From Lachnospiraceae bacterium (lineage in GTDB: Bacteria; Bacillota_A; Clostridia; Lachnospirales; Lachnospiraceae): a stretch of DNA of 23,343 bases. The position numbers were made by a program, and so were the translations under genes. The notes under the pieces are model-generated. The model saw only the letters and a list, made by a program, of their open reading frames with translations. It made no database searches and was not told the DNA's origin. The stretch lies in contig JAFRMI010000042.1 in the NCBI GenBank assembly GCA_017430765.1, positions 1-23,343 on the forward strand, in the 5' to 3' direction. Of this stretch, positions 6,240 through 14,407 are shown in pieces. How positions within the stretch are numbered: the stretch's first letter is position 1; each line of letters opens with the position of its first letter.

Positions 6240-7751
6240 ATGGATGAGAAGAAAGAGTTTCTGGAAGAATCCGTGAAGGAAGAGACCGTTCATGAGGAGA
6301 ATGAAGGCGAGGTCCGTGACTTCGGTGAGGAGGACCGCGCCCGTACGAAGAAGCTGAAGAGCAGGATTCTCGGCTTTCTCATGAAGAAAAAATATAAGGA
6401 ACTGCGCGACGCGACTTCCGATATGCATCCGGCAGATCTGGCGGCGATTCTGGAGGATCTGGATGAGAACAACCGGCTGGTCGTGTTCCGTCTCCTTCGC
6501 AAGGACGTCGCGACCGAAGCGTTTACCTTCATGGAGGATGAGGCGAGAGCGGAACTTGTGGAGGGCTTCTCCGACGCCGAGATTATCAACACAATTGAAG
6601 AAATCAGCCTCGATGACGCGGCGGATATGCTGGAAGACATGCCGGCGTCTGTTGTAAAGAGGGTTCTCGCGAAATCATCCCAGAAGACAAGGGAGTCCCT
6701 GAATAAACTGCTGAATTATCCGGAATACAGCGCCGGCAGCATCATGACGCCGGAGTATGTCCGCTTCCGCAAGGAGATGGATGTGCGGCAGGCAATTGAG
6801 GCAATCCGCGAGCAGGGACCGGACGCCGAGACCGTTTATACGGGATATGTTGTTGATCAGAACCGGCTTCTGGGCGTCGTATCCGCCAAGGATCTTCTTC
6901 TTTCGGATCCGTCAACGCCCATTGCCGAGGTGATGGACGATCATGTTGTAACCGTAAAAGTGACGGATGACCAGGAGTTTGTCGCTCTGCAGCTGCAGAA
7001 ATACGATTTCAATGCGATGCCCGTTGTCGACGAGGAGGGCATGCTTGTCGGTATCGTCACGATCGACGACGCGATCGACGTCCTGACAGACGAGTCCACA
7101 GAGGACATGCAGAAGATGGCGGCCATCATTCCGGATGAGCAGGCGGCCAGCTACTTCGGCACGACCGTGCTTACACACGCCAAGCAGCGCATACCGTGGC
7201 TTCTCATCCTCATGCTTTCCGCCACATTGACGGGCATGGTGACGGCACACTACGAGTCCGCTTTTAACGCGATTCCTCTGCTCGTCGCCTTCATGCCGAT
7301 GCTGATGGATACGCCCGGCAACTGCGGAAACCAGGTGTGCACGCTCATGGTGCGCGGACTGGCGCTCGGTGAGGTGACGGTACAGGATATCGGCAGGGTA
7401 ATCTGGAAGGAAGTGCGCGTATCCGCTCTTGTGGGCTGCGTGCTCGGAATCGTCAACGGCGGCAGAATTCTTCTTATGTACCGCGTGATTCCGCAGATGA
7501 CGGGAAAAGCGGCGGATCCGAACGCGTTCCGCTACGCGATTGTCGTCAGTATTGCTTTATTCTGCGCGATCGTCCTGTCAAAGCTGGTCGGTGCGATCCT
7601 CCCGCTTGCCGCAAAGCTGGTCGGTGCGGACCCCGCTCTCGTCGCGACGCCGTTTATTACGACGATCGTGGATGCGTGCTCGCTGATCATCTTCTTCCAT
7701 ATCGCGGAAGTGGTATTCGCATCGGAAATTACGACGAAACTTGTCGGATGA
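6240..7751 (+). CDS. mgtE: Magnesium transporter MgtE
   Basis: This 503-residue MgtE-type Mg2+ channel has a charged N-terminal tail (1-45), an MgtE_N superhelical domain (about 55-160) and paired CBS domains (about 168-225 and 230-285) that sense cytosolic Mg2+. Its membrane domain has about five helices (318-495). The pore segment reads MPMLMDTPGNCGNQ, and the conserved Asp is in PFITTIVDAC (around 478). The usual length is about 450, so the N terminus is slightly long. The start ATG at 6240 is preceded by AGAGGGGGG; an upstream in-frame ATG at 6174 lacks a ribosome site. The long leader with an internal terminator suggests regulated expression, probably by Mg2+ or translation (inference). 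Confidence 0.93.
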   Translation: MDEKKEFLEESVKEETVHEENEGEVRDFGEEDRARTKKLKSRILGFLMKKKYKELRDATSDMHPADLAAILEDLDENNRLVVFRLLRKDVATEAFTFMEDEARAELVEGFSDAEIINTIEEISLDDAADMLEDMPASVVKRVLAKSSQKTRESLNKLLNYPEYSAGSIMTPEYVRFRKEMDVRQAIEAIREQGPDAETVYTGYVVDQNRLLGVVSAKDLLLSDPSTPIAEVMDDHVVTVKVTDDQEFVALQLQKYDFNAMPVVDEEGMLVGIVTIDDAIDVLTDESTEDMQKMAAIIPDEQAASYFGTTVLTHAKQRIPWLLILMLSATLTGMVTAHYESAFNAIPLLVAFMPMLMDTPGNCGNQVCTLMVRGLALGEVTVQDIGRVIWKEVRVSALVGCVLGIVNGGRILLMYRVIPQMTGKAADPNAFRYAIVVSIALFCAIVLSKLVGAILPLAAKLVGADPALVATPFITTIVDACSLIIFFHIAEVVFASEITTKLVG

Positions 7752-7874
7752 CTGTGAAGGCTCACAAAGCGAGCCGCTGCCGGACAGAAATACAGGTACA
7801 GGACACTCGGAGCAGATGCGTTTTACAGAGCTCAGCTGAACAGGCTGAAGCAGTAATGGGAACAGGAGAAGTCT

Positions 7875-9230
7875 ATGAAGATTATTGAAAATGGAACACT
7901 TGTGACCCCGGACGGGCTTGTATCCGCTTCGCTTGCCATGGACGGCGGGAAAATCGTTAAAATAGGAGAGATTCTGCCCGGAGACGGGGATGAAGTGATC
8001 GACGCAAAGGACTGCCTCGTATATCCCGGTTTTATTGACGGGCATACACATCTGGATCTTCCGGTTGCCGGCACGGTCACGGCGGATGATTTCGCGAGCG
8101 GAACAGCGGGGGCCGTCGCGGGCGGAACAACTACGATTGTGGATTTTGCGACACAGTATAAAGGGGACACATTACTCGGCGCTCTTGCTGCCTGGAAGAA
8201 AAAAGCGGAAGGTGTATCCCGCTGCAATTACGCGTTCCATATGGCGGTGTGTGACTGGAACGAAGAGGCGAAGCGGCAGATTCCGGCCATGAAGGAGGAA
8301 GGCGTTACATCGTTCAAAGTGTACATGGCGTATGACACCGCTCTCACGGATGCCCAGATCCTTGAAGTCCTCCGCGAAGTGAAAAAGATCGGCGGAATAG
8401 TGGGATGCCACTGCGAAAACGGGTCGCTCGTCGTAAAAATGCAGCAGGACCAGCTCGCAGAGGGCCGCACGGAACCCTCCGCTCATCCCCTGAGCCGGCC
8501 TTCCGAGGTGGAGGCGGAAGCGGTCAACCGCTTCTGCTATCTGGGAAAGCTGGCAGATGCCCCGGTTCATATCGTACACCTCAGTACGAAAGCGGGACTG
8601 GAAGAGATCCGTGCCGCAAGAGCGAGAGGACAGGAGGTGCTTGTAGAGTCCTGTCCGCAGTATATGCTTTTTGACGACTCCAAATATTCCCTTCCGGGAT
8701 TTGAAGGCGCCAAGTACGTATGCAGCCCGCCCCTGCGAAAGCAGGAGGATATAGAGGCTTTGAAGAAAGCGGTTATTGCCGGTGAGATTGACAGCATTGC
8801 GACGGATCATTGCAGCTTTCGCTATGACACGCAGAAATGCGCGGGACTTGGTGATTTTACAAAGATCCCGAACGGGGCGCCCGGAATTGAGCACAGGCCG
8901 GTGATTTTCATGCATATTTTCGGCGACAGGCTGACGCCGGCGGACTACTGCAGATATCTGAGCGCAGGACCGGCAAAGGTATTTGGGATGTATCCGCAAA
9001 AAGGTGCGCTTGCGGAGGGCTCGGACGCGGATGTGGTCGTTTGGGATCCCGCCGTGCGGTGGACCGTCACAGCCGCTGGTCAGCACCAGAATGTTGACTA
9101 TACGCCGTTTGAGGGAATGGAAGTTCTGGGCAGGCCGCGGTACACTTTCGTCGGCGGCGAACTGGCCGCGAAGGACGGAGAACCGACGGAAGCGGTTTAT
9201 GGCCGGTATGTGGCGAGGCATACGGGATAA
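7875..9230 (+). CDS. hydA: Dihydropyrimidinase / D-hydantoinase
   Basis: This 451-residue cyclic amidohydrolase opens the ring of 5,6-dihydropyrimidines (reductive pyrimidine breakdown) or hydantoins. The metal ligands are all present: H57 and H59 (GHTHLD), K148 (FKVYMAY, the carbamylated lysine), H179 (CHCEN), H235 (IVHLS) and D311 (ATDH). Tyr153 occupies the usual substrate-contact position. Length is normal for the family. AGGAGA lies 5 nt before the ATG. The stop codon overlaps the ATG of a DeoC-like gene (TAATG), indicating coupling. Neither dihydropyrimidine dehydrogenase nor beta-ureidopropionase is in the window, so pathway placement is open. The 123-nt gap after mgtE holds only a small U-less hairpin (GGCTC/GAGCC, 7759-7775). 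Confidence 0.92.
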   Translation: MKIIENGTLVTPDGLVSASLAMDGGKIVKIGEILPGDGDEVIDAKDCLVYPGFIDGHTHLDLPVAGTVTADDFASGTAGAVAGGTTTIVDFATQYKGDTLLGALAAWKKKAEGVSRCNYAFHMAVCDWNEEAKRQIPAMKEEGVTSFKVYMAYDTALTDAQILEVLREVKKIGGIVGCHCENGSLVVKMQQDQLAEGRTEPSAHPLSRPSEVEAEAVNRFCYLGKLADAPVHIVHLSTKAGLEEIRAARARGQEVLVESCPQYMLFDDSKYSLPGFEGAKYVCSPPLRKQEDIEALKKAVIAGEIDSIATDHCSFRYDTQKCAGLGDFTKIPNGAPGIEHRPVIFMHIFGDRLTPADYCRYLSAGPAKVFGMYPQKGALAEGSDADVVVWDPAVRWTVTAAGQHQNVDYTPFEGMEVLGRPRYTFVGGELAAKDGEPTEAVYGRYVARHTG

Positions 9231-9856
9231 TGAGACCGGAGGATATATTTGCCAGACTGGAATTGACAGTTCTTGCCCCCCTGGCGACGAGAGCGGAGAT
9301 CCGGCAGCTGTGTGATGACGCGATCCGGCTTCATACAGCCTCCGTCTGTGTCCCGCCCTGCTATGTCGAGGATGTGAAACGGTACATCGGAAGGAGGCTT
9401 CCTGTCGGGACGGTGGTCGGATATCCGAACGGATTTGAGACTTCTTCCGCGAAGGCTTTTATGGCGGCTGACGCAGCCGGCAAGGGTGCGGATGAAGTAG
9501 AGATGGCTGTCAATGCCGGCTGGATCCGGGACGGAAAGTATGCCGACGTGGAAGCGGAGATCGCGATGGTGAAGGCCGCCTGCCGCGGGAGCACTTTGAA
9601 GGTGATCATTCCGGCGGAAATGCTTTCGGAGGAAGAGATGATCCGGATGTGCCGGATCATCTCAGAGGCGAAGGCGGATTACGTCACGGTATCCGAAAGC
9701 CGCGGCGGGAAATGCGTGCCTGCGGATACCATCCGTCTTCTGCGTGAGTATGCAGGACCGGAGGTGAAAATCCTCGTGCGGGGAGAGATGGGATCCGGAT
9801 CCTATGAAACGTATATCCAAAGCGGTGCGGACCGGTTTGGCACAAGAAAAATCTAA
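9230..9856 (+). CDS. DeoC-family TIM-barrel protein lacking the Schiff-base lysine
   Basis: The 208-residue protein aligns along its length with deoxyribose-phosphate aldolase. Landmarks are TASVCVPPCYV (36-46), VVGYPNGFETSSAKAFMA (62-79), GADEVEMAVN (86-95), LKVIIPAEMLSEEE (123-136) and SGADRFGT (198-205). In active DeoC the Schiff-base lysine lies in the motif DF(I/V)KTSTG. Here the segment is DYVTVSESR, with Thr153 in its place. The proton-relay Asp (E. coli Asp102) is Glu91. The second lysine cannot be placed with certainty, because K180 is one residue off the gap-free alignment. Classical aldolase activity is therefore unlikely. The gene overlaps dihydropyrimidinase by one base (TAATG) and ends at a strong terminator, so the two form one unit. 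Confidence 0.8.
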   Translation: MRPEDIFARLELTVLAPLATRAEIRQLCDDAIRLHTASVCVPPCYVEDVKRYIGRRLPVGTVVGYPNGFETSSAKAFMAADAAGKGADEVEMAVNAGWIRDGKYADVEAEIAMVKAACRGSTLKVIIPAEMLSEEEMIRMCRIISEAKADYVTVSESRGGKCVPADTIRLLREYAGPEVKILVRGEMGSGSYETYIQSGADRFGTRKI

Positions 9857-9860
9857 GGGA

Positions 9861-9909
9861 AAGCGCCTGGTGTGACTGGCATTATGCACAGTTCACAGGT
9901 GCTTTTTTT
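9861..9909 (+). terminator. Intrinsic terminator of the hydA-deoC-like operon
   Basis: AAGCGCCTG (9861-9869) pairs with CAGGTGCTT (9896-9904, one G-T pair). There is a second internal helix (TGACTG with CAGTTCA) and a seven-T run at 9903-9909. It lies 5 nt past the stop codon. Confidence 0.85.
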
Positions 9910-9944
9910 GTGCAATTCTTTGACTTAGGGTGACTGCCTATTGA

Positions 9945-9973
9945 TTGACATTGGTACATTTGACGGATATAAT
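9945..9973 (+). promoter_or_regulatory. Full-consensus sigma-A promoter of the DeoR regulator
   Basis: TTGACA (9945-9950), exactly 17 nt, then TATAAT (9968-9973). Four TGAC words (9921, 9931, 9946, 9961; spacing 10, 15 and 15) surround the -35 region and may be operator half-sites for autoregulation; that is inference. Confidence 0.85.
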
Positions 9974-10012
9974 GAGAAAAACAGTCAACAACACGCAAAA
10001 ACGGGCATAAAG

Positions 10013-10762
10013 ATGATTGCGGAAGAGAGATGGGGAGTCATACTCCAGCTGATTGAAGCGAAGAATACCGTGACCGTTGCGGAACTGACGGAGGTGCTGA
10101 ATACATCCGAATCGACGATCCGCCGGGATTTGCAGGAGCTGGACCGGATGCATAAGCTTGTGCGGGTGCACGGCGGAGCGACTGCGCTGGATGACAGTCC
10201 GCGTTTTGTAAACAGCGACGTACAGATTTCGGACAGGGCGGCTGCGCATGCGGAGGAGAAGGCCGCCATCGGCCGTTTCGCGGCGGGGCTGATCGGTAAG
10301 AGTGATTTTGTCTATATTGATGCGGGCTCTACGACGGCTCAGCTTGTGGAGCACATCACGGAGAAAAACGCCGTATATGTGACGAATTCGATCGGACACG
10401 CAAGGAGGCTGCTGCAGAAAGGATGCCGGGTGATTCTTCCGGGAGGGGAGATCAAACCCGTGACGGAAGCGATGGTCGGGGCGCAGACGGTGGAGGAAAT
10501 CCGCCGGTACCATTTTACGATCGGTTTTTTCGGCACCAACGGAGTGACGGATGACACGGGTTTTACGACGCCGGAATCCAACGAAGCGGCGGTAAAAAGA
10601 ACCGCGATGGAGCACTCAAGAGACCGCTATGTTCTCTGTGACCACAGCAAGTTTTCCAGAATTGCTCCCGTGAGTTTCGGCTCATTTTACTTCGCGGATA
10701 TTGTGACGGACAGCGCTGTGCCGGAGCGGTACAGGAAATATGAGCATATACATGTGGTCTGA
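10013..10762 (+). CDS. fruR: DeoR-family transcriptional regulator of the fructose operon
   Basis: The 249-residue protein has an N-terminal DeoR helix-turn-helix (about 4-57, with VAELTEVLNTSESTIRRDLQ and RVHGGA). A DeoRC sensor domain follows (IDAGSTTAQL, VTNSIGHA, GFFGTNGV, DHSKF). Such regulators bind phosphorylated sugars, and members next to fruK and fruA respond to fructose-1-phosphate. The name here rests on context. I chose the ATG at 10013 because the promoter at 9945-9973 would start the transcript near 9980, which excludes a longer reading frame beginning at 9941. The ribosome site is weak (CGGG). A 259-nt gap separates it from fruK. Confidence 0.85.
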   Translation: MIAEERWGVILQLIEAKNTVTVAELTEVLNTSESTIRRDLQELDRMHKLVRVHGGATALDDSPRFVNSDVQISDRAAAHAEEKAAIGRFAAGLIGKSDFVYIDAGSTTAQLVEHITEKNAVYVTNSIGHARRLLQKGCRVILPGGEIKPVTEAMVGAQTVEEIRRYHFTIGFFGTNGVTDDTGFTTPESNEAAVKRTAMEHSRDRYVLCDHSKFSRIAPVSFGSFYFADIVTDSAVPERYRKYEHIHVV

Positions 10763-10811
10763 ATCCTTTTGGAGGGCTCACCGACTCTTTGCCGCAGAGG
10801 TACAGACTGGG

Positions 10812-10920
10812 GCCGGGAGGGGCTCCTGTCCCGGCGGAAGTAAAGGAGAACGCATGCAGCCGGAAACGATATAAGGCGCAATAACAAATTGGGAGAAAGC
10901 GGAAGGAATGCTTTCGCTTT
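10812..10920 (+). other. Structured deoR-fruK intergenic region with a six-codon mini-ORF
   Basis: Two hairpins lie between the regulator and fruK: GCCGGGA/TCCCGGC (10812-10818 and 10829-10835), and a 10-bp stem with a GAATG loop (10896-10905 and 10911-10920). The second ends in only three T residues. Between them AAAGGAG (10842-10848) sits 5 nt before an ATG that opens a six-codon frame MQPETI ending in TAA (10854-10874). No convincing promoter is seen here, so fruK is probably expressed from the regulator promoter. Confidence 0.4.
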
Positions 10921-11021
10921 AATGTCCGGAATCCTCTTCGACGGTCTTAGGGTCCGGGAAGACGGAGGAAAGATAAGAAACAGATGTGACAGCAGTGGTG
11001 ATGAAGGGAGGAACAGGATCT

Positions 11022-11924
11022 ATGATCTACACAGTCACATTCAATCCGGCGATCGATTACATCGTCCGCGTGAAGGATTTCAAGGCGGGACAGATTAACC
11101 GCACGTATTATGAGAATATCCTTCCCGGCGGCAAGGGCATCAATGTATCGATTGTCCTTAAGAACATGGGGCACGACAGCACGGCGCTCGGCTTCATGGC
11201 GGGTTTCACCGGCAGAGAGATCAGCGACCGTCTCTCGGAGTTCGGCGTCGCTTCTGATTTTGTCGAGGTGAAGAAAGGAATGTCCCGGATCAACCTCAAG
11301 ATGAAGTCGAATGAGGAGACAGAGATCAACGGGCAGGGACCGGACATTCAGCCCGAGGACATCGAGGAGCTTTATAAGAAACTGGATGTTCTGAAAGAAG
11401 GCGATCTGCTTGTGATCTCCGGTTCTGTTCCCAATACCCTCCCGGGCGATATGTATGAGCGTATCATGACCCGCCTTGAGGGACGCGGGATTGACATCGT
11501 GGTGGACGCGGAGAAGGACCTGCTGGTCAACGTCCTTAAGTACCACCCCTTCCTCATCAAGCCCAATAATCATGAGCTCGGCGCGATCTACGGCGTTGAA
11601 CTGAAAAAGCAGGATGAGGTGATTCCGTACGCCAAAAAGCTGCAGGAGCAGGGAGCAAGGAACGTGCTTATTTCCATGGCGGGAGAAGGAGCGGTATTTA
11701 TTTCGGAGAAGGGTGATATCGTTAAGAGCCCTGCACCGAAGGGAACGGTCGTAAACTCCGTCGGCGCGGGAGATTCCATGGTTGCGGGATTCCTGACGGG
11801 ATATCTGGAGACCGGGGACTATGAGACCGCGTTTAAGATGGGCCTCTGCACGGGCTCAGCGAGCGCGTTTTCGCCGGATCTGGCGACGAGACCTGAGGTG
11901 GAAGCACTGCTGGCGACAATCTGA
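11022..11924 (+). CDS. fruK: 1-phosphofructokinase
   Basis: This 300-residue PfkB-family kinase converts fructose-1-phosphate to fructose-1,6-bisphosphate using ATP. The family signatures are present: the N-terminal TFNPAIDYIV, the GGKGINVS sugar-binding loop (about 39-46) and the C-terminal NSVGAGDSMVAGFL with the catalytic Asp. Tagatose-6-phosphate kinases look similar. The neighbouring fructose EIIABC, which makes fructose-1-phosphate, favours FruK. AGGGAGG (11005-11011) lies 10 nt before the ATG at 11022, whose product begins MIYTVTFNPAID as usual for the family. An earlier in-frame ATG at 10986 would add 12 uncharacteristic residues. Confidence 0.92.
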   Translation: MIYTVTFNPAIDYIVRVKDFKAGQINRTYYENILPGGKGINVSIVLKNMGHDSTALGFMAGFTGREISDRLSEFGVASDFVEVKKGMSRINLKMKSNEETEINGQGPDIQPEDIEELYKKLDVLKEGDLLVISGSVPNTLPGDMYERIMTRLEGRGIDIVVDAEKDLLVNVLKYHPFLIKPNNHELGAIYGVELKKQDEVIPYAKKLQEQGARNVLISMAGEGAVFISEKGDIVKSPAPKGTVVNSVGAGDSMVAGFLTGYLETGDYETAFKMGLCTGSASAFSPDLATRPEVEALLATI

Positions 11925-11948
11925 AGACAGCGATTTCCATTTAGACCG

Positions 11949-12028
11949 AACGTCCGGGGACACGGCTTCGACCGTTCCGGAAACCTTTTTAAGTCAGCCG
12001 CTTAGATTGAAACGTCCGGGGACACGGC
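11949..12028. repeat. Direct repeat of an 18-bp GC-rich element between fruK and fruA
   Basis: AACGTCCGGGGACACGGC occurs identically at 11949-11966 and 12011-12028, 62 bp apart. Each copy is preceded by a related TTAGA stretch. The first copy is followed by a complementary segment (GGAcACGG with CCGTTCC) and then TTTTT at 11986-11990, so it may double as a fruK terminator. The pattern looks like degenerate REP-type repeats. The 299-nt gap holds otherwise only the fruA promoter. Confidence 0.65.
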
Positions 12029-12136
12029 GGTTTCGATCCGGAGAAAACCGAATCCGGATACGATAACCGGAACGGCAGACACCGGACCGGGAAGAGGGGG
12101 CTGAGATTCAACGATTGCATGACGGCTTCATCGGAC

Positions 12137-12165
12137 TTGAGCCGTTTGCATAGATGCTTTATCAT
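12137..12165 (+). promoter_or_regulatory. Probable promoter of fruA
   Basis: TTGAGC (12137-12142), a 17-nt spacer and TATCAT (12160-12165), about 60 nt before the start codon. It suggests fruA can be transcribed separately from fruK. Confidence 0.5.
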
Positions 12166-12223
12166 CTGCCGCTGAGGCAGGGCATTCTTCTGAAAAGAAG
12201 AGAAACAAGGAGGAAAGGGATAC

Positions 12224-14182
12224 ATGAAAATCAGTGATCTGCTGAAAGTGGACGGCATTCAGCTTGGAGGGCAGGCTTCCAGTAAGATGGAAGCGATTGA
12301 TCAGCTCGTTGCGCTTCAGAATGCATCCGGCAACATCAGCGATGTGGACAAGTACAAGAAGGCGATCCTTGCCCGCGAGGAGGAAAGCACAACTGCGATG
12401 GGCGAGGGCATTGCGATCCCTCATGCCAAGACAGATGCGGTGAAAAAGCCGGGGCTTGCTGCGATGACCATTCCCGGCGGCGTGGATTATGACGCGCCGG
12501 ACGGAGAACCGTCGGATCTCCTGTTTATGATTGCGGCGCCGAATACAAAGGACAACGTACATCTGGAAGTCCTGAGCCGTCTCGCGACGCTTCTCATGGA
12601 TGAAGATTTCACGGACAATCTCCGCAAGGCAAAAACCCCGGAGGAATTCCTCGCAGTGATCGACAAGGCTGAGGCGGCGAGAGTTGCTGAGGAAGGCGAG
12701 AAGGCGATCGCGGCGCAGGCCGCGACCGATGCCGGCAATTACCCGGATCTTCTGGCCATCACAGCCTGCCCGACGGGTATCGCGCACACCTATATGGCGG
12801 CGGAAGCCCTTGAAAAGCAGGCGGCTGCCATGGGACTTAAGCTGAAGGCGGAGACACAGGGTTCCGTCGGTGCGAAGAATGTCCTGACAGCGGACGAAAT
12901 CGCACATGCGAAGGGCATTATTATCGCGGCGGACAAGAACGTGGACCGCGCGCGCTTCGGCGGCAAGAGAGTGTATGAGACATCCGTCTCCAACGGTATC
13001 AACAAGCCGGAAGAACTGATCAACAAAATCCTCAATGAGGAAGCTCCGATCCAGGAAGGAACCGTCGTGGCTTCTTCGGGTGCCGGAGAGAAACAGAGTG
13101 CGGGAGCGGTCTTCTATAAGAACCTGATGAACGGTGTCTCCCATATGCTTCCGTTCGTCGTCGGCGGCGGTATTCTGATCGCGATCTCGTTCCTGATCGA
13201 CGGATTCCTTGCGCCGAATGCGGGCTCTTCGTTCGGTTCCGCGACACCGGCCGCGCATTTCTTCAATGCAGTCGGCGGACAGGCGTTCGGATTCATGCTT
13301 CCGATTCTCGCCGGTTATATCGCCATGTCCATCGCTGACCGTCCGGGTCTTGCGGTCGGTTTTGTCGGCGGCGCACTTGCCAACGCCGGTTATTCCTGGG
13401 GATGGCTCGGCGGTGCCGATGCGATCGGCGGCGGCTTCCTCGGCGCGCTCTTCGCGGGCTTTATCGCCGGCTACCTGACAAAGTGGCTTGAGAAGGCATG
13501 CGACAATCTTCCGGATTCTCTGGAAGGCATCAAGCCGGTTCTGCTCTATCCGCTGCTCGGCATTCTTGCCATCGGAATTGTCATGTTTACAGTCAACCCG
13601 ATCTTCGCGGCGATTAACACAGGTATGACAAATGTTCTCGAGAGCATGGGAACAACGAACCTCGTACTTCTCGGCGCCATTGTCGGCGGCATGATGTCGA
13701 TCGACATGGGCGGCCCGTTCAACAAAGCGGCGTACGTATTCGGAACAGCGATGCTTGCAGCCGGAACGGATTCCGGTAAGGTGATTATGGCGGCTGTCAT
13801 GGTCGGCGGCATGGTTCCTCCGATTGTTATCGCTCTTTCCACGCTTATCTTCAAGAACCGCTGGACAGAGAACGACAGAAAAGCAGGTGTTGTCAACTGG
13901 ATTATGGGTCTTTCCTTCATCTCCGAAGGTGCGATCCCCTATGCGGCGGCTGATCCCGGACGTGTTCTTCCGTCCTGCATCATCGGATCCGCAGTCGCAG
14001 GCGCTCTGTCCGCCGCATTCGGATGCACAAGTCCGGCCCCGCACGGCGGCTTCTGGGTCATTCCGATCATCGGCAACCCGCTCATGTACTTCGTGGCACT
14101 TGCGGTCGGCTCCGTCGTCGGCTGCCTGATCCTGTCCTTCCTCAAGAAGCCCCTTCCTCCGGAAGAGAGCGGACTGCAGTAA
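12224..14182 (+). CDS. fruA: PTS fructose transporter subunit EIIABC
   Basis: The 652-residue three-domain phosphotransferase permease imports fructose as fructose-1-phosphate. The EIIA domain (about 1-150) has phospho-accepting His67 in GIAIPHAKT. The EIIB domain (about 174-275) has phospho-Cys182 in ITACPTGIAHTYMAAEAL. The EIIC membrane domain (about 295-650) contains multiple helices and the conserved DMGGPFNKAAYVFG stretch. A short Ala/Glu linker (149-170) joins EIIA and EIIB. AGGAGG lies 9 nt before the ATG. It works with fruK downstream in metabolism and receives phosphate from HPr, encoded next. The gene has its own probable promoter. Confidence 0.95.
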   Translation: MKISDLLKVDGIQLGGQASSKMEAIDQLVALQNASGNISDVDKYKKAILAREEESTTAMGEGIAIPHAKTDAVKKPGLAAMTIPGGVDYDAPDGEPSDLLFMIAAPNTKDNVHLEVLSRLATLLMDEDFTDNLRKAKTPEEFLAVIDKAEAARVAEEGEKAIAAQAATDAGNYPDLLAITACPTGIAHTYMAAEALEKQAAAMGLKLKAETQGSVGAKNVLTADEIAHAKGIIIAADKNVDRARFGGKRVYETSVSNGINKPEELINKILNEEAPIQEGTVVASSGAGEKQSAGAVFYKNLMNGVSHMLPFVVGGGILIAISFLIDGFLAPNAGSSFGSATPAAHFFNAVGGQAFGFMLPILAGYIAMSIADRPGLAVGFVGGALANAGYSWGWLGGADAIGGGFLGALFAGFIAGYLTKWLEKACDNLPDSLEGIKPVLLYPLLGILAIGIVMFTVNPIFAAINTGMTNVLESMGTTNLVLLGAIVGGMMSIDMGGPFNKAAYVFGTAMLAAGTDSGKVIMAAVMVGGMVPPIVIALSTLIFKNRWTENDRKAGVVNWIMGLSFISEGAIPYAAADPGRVLPSCIIGSAVAGALSAAFGCTSPAPHGGFWVIPIIGNPLMYFVALAVGSVVGCLILSFLKKPLPPEESGLQ

Positions 14183-14198
14183 ACAGGTACGATCGTAC

Positions 14199-14238
14199 GG
14201 ACAGATCCATGATTTCGGTGAACAGCGGCTGTCCTTTT
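14199..14238 (+). terminator. Possible fruA terminator
   Basis: GGACAG (14199-14204) and CTGTCC (14229-14234) could pair across a 24-nt loop, followed by TTTT (14235-14238). A 12-bp palindrome GTACGATCGTAC (14187-14198) precedes it. The structure is weak. Confidence 0.35.
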
Positions 14239-14359
14239 CACACAGATTGACATAATTGAATGGATATCTGCTTAGCAGAGGACAGCGCTGCCAATTATGA
14301 AAGTCTGATGAATAGTTACATTAACTTTTTAAAAATAATCACACTTTCATGGACATCTG

Positions 14360-14368
14360 TGCTACAAT
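14360..14368 (+). promoter_or_regulatory. Extended -10 promoter of ptsH
   Basis: TGC directly precedes TACAAT (14363-14368); no good -35 is visible at the right distance. Upstream are an A/T-rich stretch and a 5-3-5 inverted repeat AGTTA-cat-TAACT (14314-14326) that could be an operator. Start of transcription would be near 14375. Confidence 0.6.
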
Positions 14369-14407
14369 AGGAAAAACAATAATTACAGCAAAAGGAGAGC
14401 TGGGCCA

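Noticed and set aside
9941..10012. Longer start (9941) for the DeoR regulator
   Set aside because: It overlaps the consensus promoter and would begin before the predicted transcript start.
12128..14044. 638-codon open frame on the minus strand opposite fruA
   Set aside because: It is a shadow of the clear EIIABC gene. The translation is Arg/His-rich with no recognisable domain.
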